This document shows, in pieces, positions 1 to 8,800 of a DNA stretch of 64,000 nt (within the stretch, counting starts at the first letter, position 1; every line of letters starts with the position of its first letter). Under the pieces are notes generated by a model. That model ran no database searches, was not told where the DNA came from, and saw only the letters and a program-made list of their open reading frames with translations. The stretch is taken from contig NZ_CP068437.1 in assembly GCF_016757755.1 (NCBI RefSeq), forward strand, positions 2,852,001-2,916,000, in the 5' to 3' direction. Made by a program: the position numbers and the translations under genes. The DNA comes from Shewanella sp. KX20019 (lineage in GTDB: Bacteria; Pseudomonadota; Gammaproteobacteria; Enterobacterales; Shewanellaceae).

Positions 1-1973
1 TTGACCACTTTATCGATAAAAACATCAGCCCGACCTTCATCAACAGCATTAAGGCCTGCACGGCTATCTGGCACCAATACCAACTTCAATGTTGGATACT
101 CACGTATTAGATTGGTAATAATATGATACCCCTCCACTACAGCAAGCCGTAGCCCCTTAAGCTCCGTTAAACTAAATACATTCACGCTATCTAACGAGGT
201 AACAAGCCCCCATGGTGCAGGCCAATAGGACCTTGAAAAGGCCAATTGTTGTTGACGCTGCTCGGTGGGTGCAATACTACCAGACATATCGATATCACCA
301 CGAAGGAGTGCATCAAGCAACGCTTGCCAATCACTGAATTCGACGTAATTCAGTTTCAGCCCTAGCTCTTGCGAAATAATCTTGAATATCTCACTATTAA
401 TCCCGGCGTAATTGCCGTCATCGCTTAAATATTCCATCGGGGCCCAATTATTCACAAACCCCACTTTTATATCTCCCATTCCCTTTATCATCGCACGTTG
501 CTTTGCGTTCAGCAGGATGAGGTCTTTAGTCGCCGAATAAATTCTATCATCAGGATTTAGAATCCACTTTGTTTCTATCGCGGCGAGTTCCGCCGACGTC
601 ATCGCATTGAATCCCGCAGCAATACGTTCAGAGAAATCTATATCACTACTTCGATTTAATGCATATAGATCCGTTTTAAAATGAAGTGGTTTAAACAGGT
701 GAAAGTCTTGCCATCGGCCTTCTAATAATAAATAGTGTTGCGTCCATGCCGCTGCCGCAATAAACCCATCCACTCTGCCAGATTCTGTGGCCGCTATCAT
801 CTCTTGTACATTGGCAACATAGTAGAAATCTGAATCAGGTAAAGCTTCAATTAATTCGGCTAGATAAGGCGATGTCGGTGCCACGGCAAATACTTTACCC
901 TTAAGTTCATCTACCGTTTTAAAAGGTGTTTTATAGGAAAACAGTCTACTGCTAACTTGATAGATTAGGTGTGCTCGATTGAGTCCTGACTTCATAGATT
1001 CACTTTCGGGGTAACCTAGCTGCACATCAGCGACACCTCTCTCGACATTCACAATAGCTTGTTTCATGTCTCCAGCAATAAAGCGGATCGGTAAGCCGGT
1101 TTTATCCGACCATAACTTCCAAATATCAACCAGTAACCCATGTGGCAAACCGTTCGGCCCCATATCGGCATAGGGCTCGACACCAGTCTGCATCGCAATA
1201 ACGACTTCGTTTTGGCTACTTTGTATACCTAACCACTCTCTTTCAATTCTATTACGTTCAGCCTGCTCTACTAAGCTGAACCCCTGCATTACCAACTTTA
1301 AAAATGACGCATCCCCTTTTTTAACGGCTGGATAGAATGCAAATTTACTGATCGCTATACGGCGGTTAAACGGAAACGACATAACGATTTTTTGGCTAAT
1401 ATTGCTCTCACGCAGATATCCTTCAAGCCCTGCGAAAATAAATATCTCATTTTGAATTACGGCATCGAGTAACTGCCGACGATTATCGTAATAACTAAAA
1501 GTTAGCTTGGGCTGTTTTTCAAGCAACATTTCAATATGGGCAGAGCCTTTAACAACTCCAATTTTATAGGGAATAAGCTTTGCCAAGGTGTTGACATTCA
1601 TCAATGCTTTATTGATATAGAGGTAGCCATTTACCTTTGATATCGATTGTGAAAAATCAAACACATTAAGTCTTTCTGGGGTCCTAGCCATTCCAATGTG
1701 GATATCGGCAATTGACTGCCCCACGCTGTCTAATGATTGCTGCCAATTAGCAGGCTGAAATACGACATCTCGTTGATTAACACGCGACCATTGGCGCCAC
1801 AAATCGACTAAGAGACCATTAGCAACGCCGTTCTCATCGACATATTGGAACGGGTAACTGTCATCGCTCATTGATATCACTAATGGCGGCATGCCATTTT
1901 TGGCCGCAGAAGAGACTGAAGTTGTAAAAAAGACAGACAAAACAGCCAGCAGCAGGTAAGCGTTATATTTCAA
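1..1973 (-). CDS. Partial sensor-like protein with three tandem solute-binding domains
   Basis: About 657 codons are visible and the C-terminus lies outside the window. An N-terminal signal sequence (basic start, then a leucine/valine-rich core ending near SSAA) is followed by three successive bacterial family 3 solute-binding (venus-flytrap) modules at roughly residues 30-245, 255-480 and 500 onward. Each carries the family pattern of a predicted-ligand pocket followed by phrases such as ADIHIGMARTPER, ADVQLGYPESES and DIDMSGSIAPTEQR. I place the start at a TTG at 1973, seven bases after AGGG; an upstream TTG at 1979 is the alternative. Such arrays are usually the input part of BvgS/EvgS-like histidine kinases or of diguanylate cyclases, so an output domain beyond the window is likely but not seen. 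It is divergent from cmoA. Confidence 0.75.
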   Translation of the reverse strand, partial: MKYNAYLLLAVLSVFFTTSVSSAAKNGMPPLVISMSDDSYPFQYVDENGVANGLLVDLWRQWSRVNQRDVVFQPANWQQSLDSVGQSIADIHIGMARTPERLNVFDFSQSISKVNGYLYINKALMNVNTLAKLIPYKIGVVKGSAHIEMLLEKQPKLTFSYYDNRRQLLDAVIQNEIFIFAGLEGYLRESNISQKIVMSFPFNRRIAISKFAFYPAVKKGDASFLKLVMQGFSLVEQAERNRIEREWLGIQSSQNEVVIAMQTGVEPYADMGPNGLPHGLLVDIWKLWSDKTGLPIRFIAGDMKQAIVNVERGVADVQLGYPESESMKSGLNRAHLIYQVSSRLFSYKTPFKTVDELKGKVFAVAPTSPYLAELIEALPDSDFYYVANVQEMIAATESGRVDGFIAAAAWTQHYLLLEGRWQDFHLFKPLHFKTDLYALNRSSDIDFSERIAAGFNAMTSAELAAIETKWILNPDDRIYSATKDLILLNAKQRAMIKGMGDIKVGFVNNWAPMEYLSDDGNYAGINSEIFKIISQELGLKLNYVEFSDWQALLDALLRGDIDMSGSIAPTEQRQQQLAFSRSYWPAPWGLVTSLDSVNVFSLTELKGLRLAVVEGYHIITNLIREYPTLKLVLVPDSRAGLNAVDEGRADVFIDKVV

Positions 1974-2124
1974 TGACAATCCCTATAAAAGGTCAAACAT
2001 CTGTAAACAATTTGTATCAATAAGGCTATTAGACAAAATTTTATGAGGAATTTCCAGTACTAGTCTTGCTGGTTGCAGAGATGTTTAGCTAGAATGAGAG
2101 GTTGAATTCCCACGATTTGATCAC

Positions 2125-2856
2125 ATGAAACCTTCTCAAGACGACATATATGCAAAACAGTACCAACAAGTCAGCGATTTTCAATTCGATGATAAAGTGG
2201 CAGGTGTATTTAATGACATGATCCGTAGATCTGTGCCAGGATACGGCCAAATCATTAATACTATTGGGGATTTAGCACAAAAATATGCTAAACCGAACAG
2301 CAAGGTGTACGATCTAGGCTGTTCTTTAGGGGCCGCAACCTTAAGTATTAGACGTCGAGTAGAAGGTCGTAATTGTCAGATAATCGCAGTAGATAATAGT
2401 GAATCCATGATAGAACGCTGTAAAGAGAACCTTTCAGCTTATGTCAGCGAAACCCCCGTTAAGTTGGTCTGCGGTGATATCCGTGATATTGAGATAGAAA
2501 ATGCCTCTTTAGTTATACTTAATTTCACCATGCAGTTTCTAGCGCCTGAGCATAGAGAAAGCTTGCTCAAAAAAATCTATGAAGGCTTACTGCCAGGGGG
2601 ACTTTTAGTTTTATCTGAGAAGCTTTATTTCGAACAGCCTAAAATTCAATCAACGTTAGATGATTTACATCTCGATTTCAAAAGAGCAAATGGTTACAGT
2701 GAGTTAGAGATAAGCCAAAAAAGAAGTTCACTCGAGCATGTGATGAAGCCTGATACGCTTCAGCAACATGAAATACGGATAAAAGAACAGGGTTTTAGCC
2801 AGTTTAGTGTCTGGTTCCAGTGTTTTAATTTTGCATCTATGGTGGCAATTAAGTGA
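2125..2856 (+). CDS. cmoA: Carboxy-SAM synthase CmoA
   Basis: 243 residues, normal length for CmoA. The family makes carboxy-S-adenosylmethionine from SAM and prephenate, the donor used by CmoB to build cmo5U at position 34 of tRNAs. The protein has a class I methyltransferase fold, with the SAM-binding motif VYDLGCSLGAATLSIRR near residues 61-77, the acidic strand-2 end IIAVDNSESMIERC near 85-98, and the segment VILNFTMQFLAPEHRE near residue 130. The N-terminal FDDKVAGVFNDMIRRSVPGY is typical of CmoA rather than of general methyltransferases. The stop overlaps the cmoB start by four bases, so the two are translationally coupled, as expected for partners in one pathway. Confidence 0.96.
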   Translation: MKPSQDDIYAKQYQQVSDFQFDDKVAGVFNDMIRRSVPGYGQIINTIGDLAQKYAKPNSKVYDLGCSLGAATLSIRRRVEGRNCQIIAVDNSESMIERCKENLSAYVSETPVKLVCGDIRDIEIENASLVILNFTMQFLAPEHRESLLKKIYEGLLPGGLLVLSEKLYFEQPKIQSTLDDLHLDFKRANGYSELEISQKRSSLEHVMKPDTLQQHEIRIKEQGFSQFSVWFQCFNFASMVAIK

Positions 2857-3845
2857 TAAGTTTTAGCTCGTTTTACAAACAAATTTCAGACTCTAGCCTA
2901 CAGCACTGGTTAGAGACCCTCCCGGCTATCCTTGGCGAGTGGCAGCGAGAACATAAGCATGGTTCATTGCCTAAATGGGAAAAAGTGCTTAACAAATTGC
3001 ATTACCCAGCGCCCGATAGCGTTGATTTTAAAACCAGTGTCACCATAGGCTCTGGTAACCAGCTATCGGCAGGTGAACAAGAGAAACTTGAAAACCTGTT
3101 AGCCATCTTCAAACCGTGGCGGAAAGGCCCATACTCGATTCACGGTGTAGAAATAGATACAGAATGGCGCTCAGATTGGAAATGGGAGCGTTTAGCCCCA
3201 CATATTTCACCTTTGGCCAACAGAACGGTACTTGATGTAGGTTGTGGCAGCGGCTATCACATGTGGCGTATGCTCGGCGATGGCGCTAAGCATGTGGTCG
3301 GTATCGACCCATCACCGCTATTCATGTGTCAATTTGAAGCGGTTAAAAGGATTGCAGGTAACGACCAACCTATCCATTTTCTGCCTTTAGGCATTGAAGA
3401 GTTACCACCACTAGATGCTTTCGATACCGTTTTTTCAATGGGTGTGCTCTATCATCGCCGCTCCCCTATCGATCATCTGATCCAACTCAGAGACCAGTTA
3501 CGTACAGGTGGAGAACTTATTTTAGAAACCTTAGTCATCGATGGAGATGAGAATACTGTTCTGGTACCGGAAGATCGCTACGGAAAAATGAATAACGTTT
3601 GGTTCTTACCTTCTGTTGCAGCGCTTATGCTTTGGCTTAAAAAGAGTGATTTCATCAATATACGTTGTGTTGATGTTGATGTGACCTCTTTAGCAGAACA
3701 AAGAAGTACTAGCTGGATGCCGAATGAATCATTAGTCGATTACTTAGACCCTAATGATGTTAGCCTTACCGTTGAAGGTTATCCGGCACCAAAGAGAGCG
3801 ACAATCATCGCCACAAAGAACCAACCAAATAAAGATTTAATCTAG
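2853..3845 (+). CDS. cmoB: tRNA U34 carboxymethyltransferase CmoB
   Basis: 330 residues, close to the usual 323. CmoB transfers the carboxymethyl group from carboxy-SAM to 5-hydroxyuridine at tRNA position 34, widening wobble decoding. The N-terminus with HWLETLPAIL and WQREHKHG matches the family, and the SAM-type motif VLDVGCGSGYHMWRML sits near residues 124-139, followed by VVGIDPSPLF. The start is GTG, inside the cmoA stop region (GTGA overlap). The next gene begins about 20 bases after the stop, so the envelope genes downstream may be co-transcribed with cmoAB, although no functional link is evident. Confidence 0.96.
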   Translation: MISFSSFYKQISDSSLQHWLETLPAILGEWQREHKHGSLPKWEKVLNKLHYPAPDSVDFKTSVTIGSGNQLSAGEQEKLENLLAIFKPWRKGPYSIHGVEIDTEWRSDWKWERLAPHISPLANRTVLDVGCGSGYHMWRMLGDGAKHVVGIDPSPLFMCQFEAVKRIAGNDQPIHFLPLGIEELPPLDAFDTVFSMGVLYHRRSPIDHLIQLRDQLRTGGELILETLVIDGDENTVLVPEDRYGKMNNVWFLPSVAALMLWLKKSDFINIRCVDVDVTSLAEQRSTSWMPNESLVDYLDPNDVSLTVEGYPAPKRATIIATKNQPNKDLI

Positions 3846-3866
3846 CCGATAGTAATGGGAAGCACT

Positions 3867-4619
3867 ATGTTAAAGCAGATAATTTGTATCGCCGCCATTG
3901 CAACCGCAATCAGCGGCTGCGCAGCAACTAAAGACGCCAACGCGCCTATACCCGTGGATGCTACTGCGCTAGAAGCCAGTTTGAATCAACAACAAGTTAA
4001 TATTGTAAATGCCATCGACTCTTGTAAAGAGATGCAAACAGCCAGTATGACAACATTAACTGCTCAACTAGAGCAGCTGGACGCTAAAATTACTACGCTG
4101 AATAAGAAAGATAAAGTAGCTGTTGTACCCGTTGTAGCACCAAAGCAGTGCCCTCCTTCACCGCTGCAAGGTAAGTTCATTCTGGGTGCAGTGGAAAATG
4201 TCTATGTCGATGAAATGAAAGCAAGCTTTAACACTCGCATCGATACCGGTGCTGAATCATCATCAATTGATGCTCGTAATATCATTTTATTTGAAAGAGA
4301 TGGTAACCAATGGGTTCGCTTTGATGTGCTAACTAACGGCGCTAAACAACCAGCACAAACGTTTGAATCTAAAGTCGAACGCTTCGTGCGAATTAAAGAG
4401 TCAGATGATAAAACCGACAGGCGTCCAGTTATTCATGCACATCTCGAGATTGGTGAATACAAAGCAGAGACAGATCTTAACTTAAGCGACAGAAGTCACT
4501 TAGAGTTCCCGCTGTTGCTTGGCCGCAAGTTTATGCAAGATATTGCCGTGGTAGATGTTGGCCAAACTTATATCCATGGAAAGAAAAAAGGCGGTAGTGC
4601 ATCGTCTGCTTCTAAATAA
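3867..4619 (+). CDS. Retropepsin-like aspartic protease lipoprotein (RimK-associated family)
   Basis: 250 residues from the ATG at 3867, chosen over the ATG at 3855 because GGGA precedes it at good spacing. The N-terminus is a lipoprotein signal with lipobox ISGC, so the mature protein is probably membrane-tethered in the periplasm. A short, possibly coiled linker (about residues 30-80) precedes the domain formerly called ATP-dependent zinc protease (PF05618). It shows the retropepsin signature RIDTGAESSSIDA near residue 123, with the aspartate of DTG as the likely catalytic residue, and a later FPLLLGRKFMQDIAVVDVG. One DTG per chain implies a dimer. In many proteobacteria this family neighbours RimK-like ligases, as here. 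Activity is inferred, not shown. Confidence 0.8.
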   Translation: MLKQIICIAAIATAISGCAATKDANAPIPVDATALEASLNQQQVNIVNAIDSCKEMQTASMTTLTAQLEQLDAKITTLNKKDKVAVVPVVAPKQCPPSPLQGKFILGAVENVYVDEMKASFNTRIDTGAESSSIDARNIILFERDGNQWVRFDVLTNGAKQPAQTFESKVERFVRIKESDDKTDRRPVIHAHLEIGEYKAETDLNLSDRSHLEFPLLLGRKFMQDIAVVDVGQTYIHGKKKGGSASSASK

Positions 4620-4634
4620 CAGGAATAAAAAATA

Positions 4635-6140
4635 ATGCATTCTAGAAAGCCTTTTTATATTTTAGTTGTCATGCTCTTTATTGCAGGCATCACGGCAAGT
4701 GTCTATCGCGGCATTGAACACAGCGTACCGTTTTTACCAGGCAAACAAGTTCAAAGTTGGGCAGTTGATGCAAAAGTCAGCTTCCAGGGTACTGGCGAGC
4801 CGTCAGAAGTGTCTTTCTCTTTACCAGAAGATCCCGCTTATGAAATCTTAGTCGAAAACGCAACATCACCGGGCTACGGTTTAACCATCACCAATAATAG
4901 GTTTGATCGCCGCGCTATATGGTCTATCCGTAGCGCCACAGGTCAGCAAGATCTCTATTATAAAGTAACCTTGATCCCAACAGGGCAAGAGCAACTACTG
5001 GCAGAGAGTGAACCTGCTGCACCGACGCCCTATATGTGGCCGGCGACAGAAAGCGCTGCAGCGGCACAGGCTACCGAAGAGGTTTGGGCAAAAAGTGCCA
5101 CTAACCTCTCGTTTGCACAACAGCTTAATAAAGATCTAAATGCCAATGAGCGCAGTCAAAACATTGAGCTGCTGCTCGCTGGAAACTCGCCCAGTAAACT
5201 ATTCATTAGAATACTGCACAACAAAAGCATCCCGGCGAGAGAAGTCAGTGGGTTGTTCCTTGAAGATCAGCGTCGTAGACAACAGTTATCCACTTTTGTT
5301 GAGGTCTATAATGATGGTGAATGGCACTTATTCGACCCGAAATCGGGTACTCAAGGACGTCCAGATGACCTATTACTCTGGGATCGCTCAGGGACATCTG
5401 TTCTGGATGTGATTGGTGGCGTTAACTCACAAGTTAATTTTTCAATGCTACAAGATACTCGTTCAGCTCTGGCGACTGCAATTGATGTAATGAAGAATGA
5501 CAATGCACTCGATTTCTCCTTATATCAATTACCGCTTGAAGAGCAAAGCCTTTTTAAAGGCATATTGCTTATCCCAATCGGTGTATTAATGGTGGTATTT
5601 TTACGCGTATTAATCGGCATTAAAACCTCTGGTACGTTTATGCCAGTGCTCATCGCCCTCGCCTTTATCCAAACCACACTTCTTACTGGTCTGGTTGGCT
5701 TTTTGCTAATAGTTGCATTTGGCTTGATGATCCGCTCATATCTGTCCGAGTTGAATCTATTGCTAATATCGCGGATCTCTGCGGTGATTATCGTGGTGAT
5801 AGGCATCATCGGTCTATTTACCCTGTTATCTTATAAGTTCGGTTTAAGCGAAGGCCTCACTATTACTTTCTTCCCAATGATTATCTTGGCATGGACAATT
5901 GAGAGAATGTCTATTCTGTGGGAAGAGGAAGGTGCAAAAGAGGTCGTCATACAAGGTGGTGGTAGCCTATTTGTAGCAACATTGGCTTACTTAGCCATGA
6001 GTGCGACTTGGGTTCAACATTGGGTATTTAACTTCCTTGGTATTCATCTAGTGATCTTGGCCCTTGTGCTGTTGATGGGACAATATACCGGTTATCGCCT
6101 GCTTGAGCTGAAACGCTTTAAGCCTTTGGCTGGAGAATAA
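4635..6140 (+). CDS. Inactive transglutaminase fused to multi-helix membrane domain
   Basis: 501 residues. An N-terminal membrane anchor (about residues 7-24) leads into a periplasmic region of about 280 residues whose second half is transglutaminase-like: SIPAREVSGLF, then FVEVYNDGEWHLFDPKSG. In active enzymes a cysteine precedes PAR and a histidine precedes the WVEVY-like strand; here these places read NSPSK and STFVEVY, so the catalytic Cys and His are missing. The C-terminal half (from about residue 305) has six or seven hydrophobic helices. This matches the family described as inactive transglutaminase with seven transmembrane helices (PF14400/PF14402). The ATP-grasp gene follows after one base, which indicates tight co-expression. 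Confidence 0.85.
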   Translation: MHSRKPFYILVVMLFIAGITASVYRGIEHSVPFLPGKQVQSWAVDAKVSFQGTGEPSEVSFSLPEDPAYEILVENATSPGYGLTITNNRFDRRAIWSIRSATGQQDLYYKVTLIPTGQEQLLAESEPAAPTPYMWPATESAAAAQATEEVWAKSATNLSFAQQLNKDLNANERSQNIELLLAGNSPSKLFIRILHNKSIPAREVSGLFLEDQRRRQQLSTFVEVYNDGEWHLFDPKSGTQGRPDDLLLWDRSGTSVLDVIGGVNSQVNFSMLQDTRSALATAIDVMKNDNALDFSLYQLPLEEQSLFKGILLIPIGVLMVVFLRVLIGIKTSGTFMPVLIALAFIQTTLLTGLVGFLLIVAFGLMIRSYLSELNLLLISRISAVIIVVIGIIGLFTLLSYKFGLSEGLTITFFPMIILAWTIERMSILWEEEGAKEVVIQGGGSLFVATLAYLAMSATWVQHWVFNFLGIHLVILALVLLMGQYTGYRLLELKRFKPLAGE

Positions 6141-6141
6141 T

Positions 6142-7092
6142 ATGTTTCTCGCTAACCCCTCAGCGTTAACGCGTGGCGGTGTTTTGGGTATGAACAAGCG
6201 TAATATCGACTACATTGGTCGCTATAACCCGCGTAAGTACTATAAACGAGTCGACGATAAGCTAACCACAAAACAACTCGCCCTTGCGAATGATATCGCC
6301 GTACCCGATCTTATCGGTACGGTTTCAGAGCAACATGAGATTAACGATATTCCTGCAATGGTTAATGACACTGTTGGTTTTGTTATTAAGCCATCAAAAG
6401 GTTCTGGCGGCAAAGGTATTTTAGTTGTCACTAAAGTTGACAATGGCCGCTATTACAAGCCAAACGGTCAGGAGGTTACCCCTTCCGAAGTTTATCGTCA
6501 TGTCTCAAATGTACTCAGTGGTCTGTTTTCATTAGGCGGTAATCCCGATGTTGCTATTGTTGAGGGGTTAATCCAGTTTGATCCGGTATTCGATGGCTAC
6601 TCCTATGAAGGGGTGCCCGATATTCGATTAATCGTGTTTAAAGGCTTCCCTATTATGGGGATGATCCGCCTTTCAACAGCAGCATCAGACGGTAAGGCTA
6701 ACTTACACCAAGGTGCAGTGGGTGTTGGAGTTGATATCGGCACAGGTAAAGGACTGCATGCAGTTCAATTCGATAAGCCTATCGACTTACATCCTGATAC
6801 CCAAAAAGAGCTAACTGCAATTCAAGTTCCGCAGTGGGATACGCTGCTGCATACAGCCTCTAAGGCTTATGAAATGTCAGAGCTCGGCTATTTAGGTACC
6901 GATATGGTGCTCGATAAATACAAAGGGCCATTATTACTCGAGCTAAATGCGCGTCCAGGCCTTGCGATTCAAATTGCAAATGGCCGCGGCATCTTGAACA
7001 ATCTGCGTCATGTTGAGCAGATGCCAAACCACAACATGTCAGTTGAAGAACGCGTGGCGTATGCCAAGAAACACTTTAGTGCGAACAGCTAG
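6142..7092 (+). CDS. RimK-like alpha-L-glutamate ligase homologue (ATP-grasp)
   Basis: 316 residues, preceded by GGAG at six-base spacing. It is an ATP-grasp amidoligase lacking the RimK N-terminal domain. Visible are the nucleotide-binding loop IKPSKGSGGKGILVV near residues 83-97, a central segment DIRLIVFKGFPIMGMIRL, and the metal-binding ELNARPG near residue 275. The match is to the TIGR02291-like family of RimK-related glutamate ligases, whose substrate is unknown. No signal peptide is seen, so it should act in the cytoplasm while its two upstream partners face the periplasm. It may add amino acids, probably glutamate, to a peptide or small molecule; that is inference from the family. Confidence 0.86.
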   Translation: MFLANPSALTRGGVLGMNKRNIDYIGRYNPRKYYKRVDDKLTTKQLALANDIAVPDLIGTVSEQHEINDIPAMVNDTVGFVIKPSKGSGGKGILVVTKVDNGRYYKPNGQEVTPSEVYRHVSNVLSGLFSLGGNPDVAIVEGLIQFDPVFDGYSYEGVPDIRLIVFKGFPIMGMIRLSTAASDGKANLHQGAVGVGVDIGTGKGLHAVQFDKPIDLHPDTQKELTAIQVPQWDTLLHTASKAYEMSELGYLGTDMVLDKYKGPLLLELNARPGLAIQIANGRGILNNLRHVEQMPNHNMSVEERVAYAKKHFSANS

Positions 7093-8800
7093 ATTGAAAG
7101 TAAACCTTGTTGGGCTAGTTATTTTGCTCACAAGTATGGTCCATACGGCAGCCAGTGCTGCCGTATCGCCTATTCCACTGCTCGTTGAGCAATGTCTTCG
7201 TTATAGTTTCCCGACTGATATAATCGACCCGGCATTAGACAGCAATACCAATGCCATCACATTCGAACGGCAGCTTATTGGATTTTTTAATATTAACGAT
7301 CGTATTAACTACTATCGACAGTATCCGCTATCTAATGCGGACAGAGAGCTCGTACTCCAATGCCAGCTATATCTCGCCGACGAACTGGCACTTTATCTAG
7401 ATTCCTCTCCATTTCAATCGTTACAATTTAGTTTTGCTAACAATGAAAGTCAGCAAGTTGCCGCACTACTTAGGCGTATCAATCAGTTATCAAAAAACAG
7501 TCAATCACCCACATACAAAGCACAACTGCATACCGCCCAAGCCGCTTTTAAACAGAAGCTGAGCTCACAAGCATTAAGCTTGAATATCTCGGATAAAACA
7601 TGCGAACTCCACAATAGTACTGCGGCAAAAACAGAAGGCAGTTTCAACGGTTCATTAGCAAGTTACCTCATAAAACAGCCTAACGAGCAGTGCCGAAAAC
7701 GTGTTTGGCAAGCCTATCAATCGCGGGCATCAATTGAAAATAAAACCGCGTTAGCAACCATTAAAGCATTGAGATATCAGCAAGCACTAAAAGCGGGTTT
7801 TACCAATTACAGTCAATTTAAGTTAGCGCAACAAATGCTGCATTCGCCTGAAATTGTTGAGCAATTTTTATTATCTCAAACCCATAATATCCAGATAGCC
7901 CCCTGGGATCTTGGCCGCGCACTTGCTGCAGCGCCCTCCTCAGATGTCAATACAATAGACTCAGATCAATGGTTAGCTCTTGTGGCTAAAGAGCTTGAAG
8001 CGTTGGCCATAGGTTTTGAGTGGATAAATAAAAAGTCGATTCGACTATGGCATAAGCAGCGACTGCTAGGTGATATCTATTTAACTAGAAATGAAAAAAT
8101 CACCATAAAGCCGATTCGACAACTTGTGGTTGGCCAACAGTTTGGTCAAATTGAACTGTCATTACCCGCTAAATTAAGCCATTACCAACAGCAAAGGCAG
8201 GCCATCAAAACCATTGCCGCTGCCGTCAAAAAACTAGCCATAGGTCATCAATTTTATCTGCTCAATACCATAAGCGAAACGGCAGATAGCAGTAATATCG
8301 ACGCATTTTGGCTAGAATACTGGTTATTAGATAGATTACTTAAGGCACCACAAGTCGGTTCTCGAGAAGCCATTCTGCAGCTCTACTCAGAGCAACTAGC
8401 AGTATTTCGATCGAAAGTCGCAATCGATTTATATAGGGCAGACCTTACACCGCCGGCTTTTGACCATCATCGACAGTTTGCACTAGGATTTGGAAAGTTT
8501 TGGGATAAAACAGCAGATGCTCCCTTTACCTTTAGTGCTATTGTTTACGAAGGGCCTCTCTATTATCAAAAGTTATGGCAAAAAAGCGTCGCAAAATATA
8601 TATATCAATCCACCAAGGGTTGCCAAGATCAAAGCGCTATTTTTGACACCTTGGTCGTTAATGAACCTGCCGATAGTATAGAAGTGATCCTTCAATCGCT
8701 ATTGGGGTCCCCTATTACAGCTGTTCCACTTATAACAAGGATCCAACATGCCTTCGATGCTCAGAATAAGTACCCTAGCCGTTGCACTTTTTTGCAGTAG
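7079..8800 (+). CDS. Secreted M3-like pseudopeptidase, zinc motif lost
   Basis: 573 residues from a GTG at 7079, chosen because it begins a good signal peptide (basic MRTARLK, hydrophobic core, cleavage near AASA); TTG at 7094 is an alternative. It overlaps the ligase gene by 14 bases. The middle resembles oligopeptidase A / thimet oligopeptidase (M3): CRKRVWQAYQSRAS, then ALRYQQALKAGFTNYSQFKLA and SPEIVEQFL, then GDIYLTRNEK. Where M3 enzymes have HEFGHALHHLL, this protein reads LAIGHQFYLL, so the first His and the catalytic Glu are absent; a later IDAFWLEYWL keeps the position of the third ligand Glu. I therefore call it a degenerate, probably non-hydrolytic homologue. The relationship is my own alignment by eye. 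Confidence 0.65.
   Translation: MRTARLKVNLVGLVILLTSMVHTAASAAVSPIPLLVEQCLRYSFPTDIIDPALDSNTNAITFERQLIGFFNINDRINYYRQYPLSNADRELVLQCQLYLADELALYLDSSPFQSLQFSFANNESQQVAALLRRINQLSKNSQSPTYKAQLHTAQAAFKQKLSSQALSLNISDKTCELHNSTAAKTEGSFNGSLASYLIKQPNEQCRKRVWQAYQSRASIENKTALATIKALRYQQALKAGFTNYSQFKLAQQMLHSPEIVEQFLLSQTHNIQIAPWDLGRALAAAPSSDVNTIDSDQWLALVAKELEALAIGFEWINKKSIRLWHKQRLLGDIYLTRNEKITIKPIRQLVVGQQFGQIELSLPAKLSHYQQQRQAIKTIAAAVKKLAIGHQFYLLNTISETADSSNIDAFWLEYWLLDRLLKAPQVGSREAILQLYSEQLAVFRSKVAIDLYRADLTPPAFDHHRQFALGFGKFWDKTADAPFTFSAIVYEGPLYYQKLWQKSVAKYIYQSTKGCQDQSAIFDTLVVNEPADSIEVILQSLLGSPITAVPLITRIQHAFDAQNKYPSRCTFLQ

Noticed and set aside
5525..5809. A 94-codon minus-strand frame
   Set aside because: It is antisense to the membrane half of the transglutaminase fusion gene and reflects the skewed codon use of hydrophobic helices.
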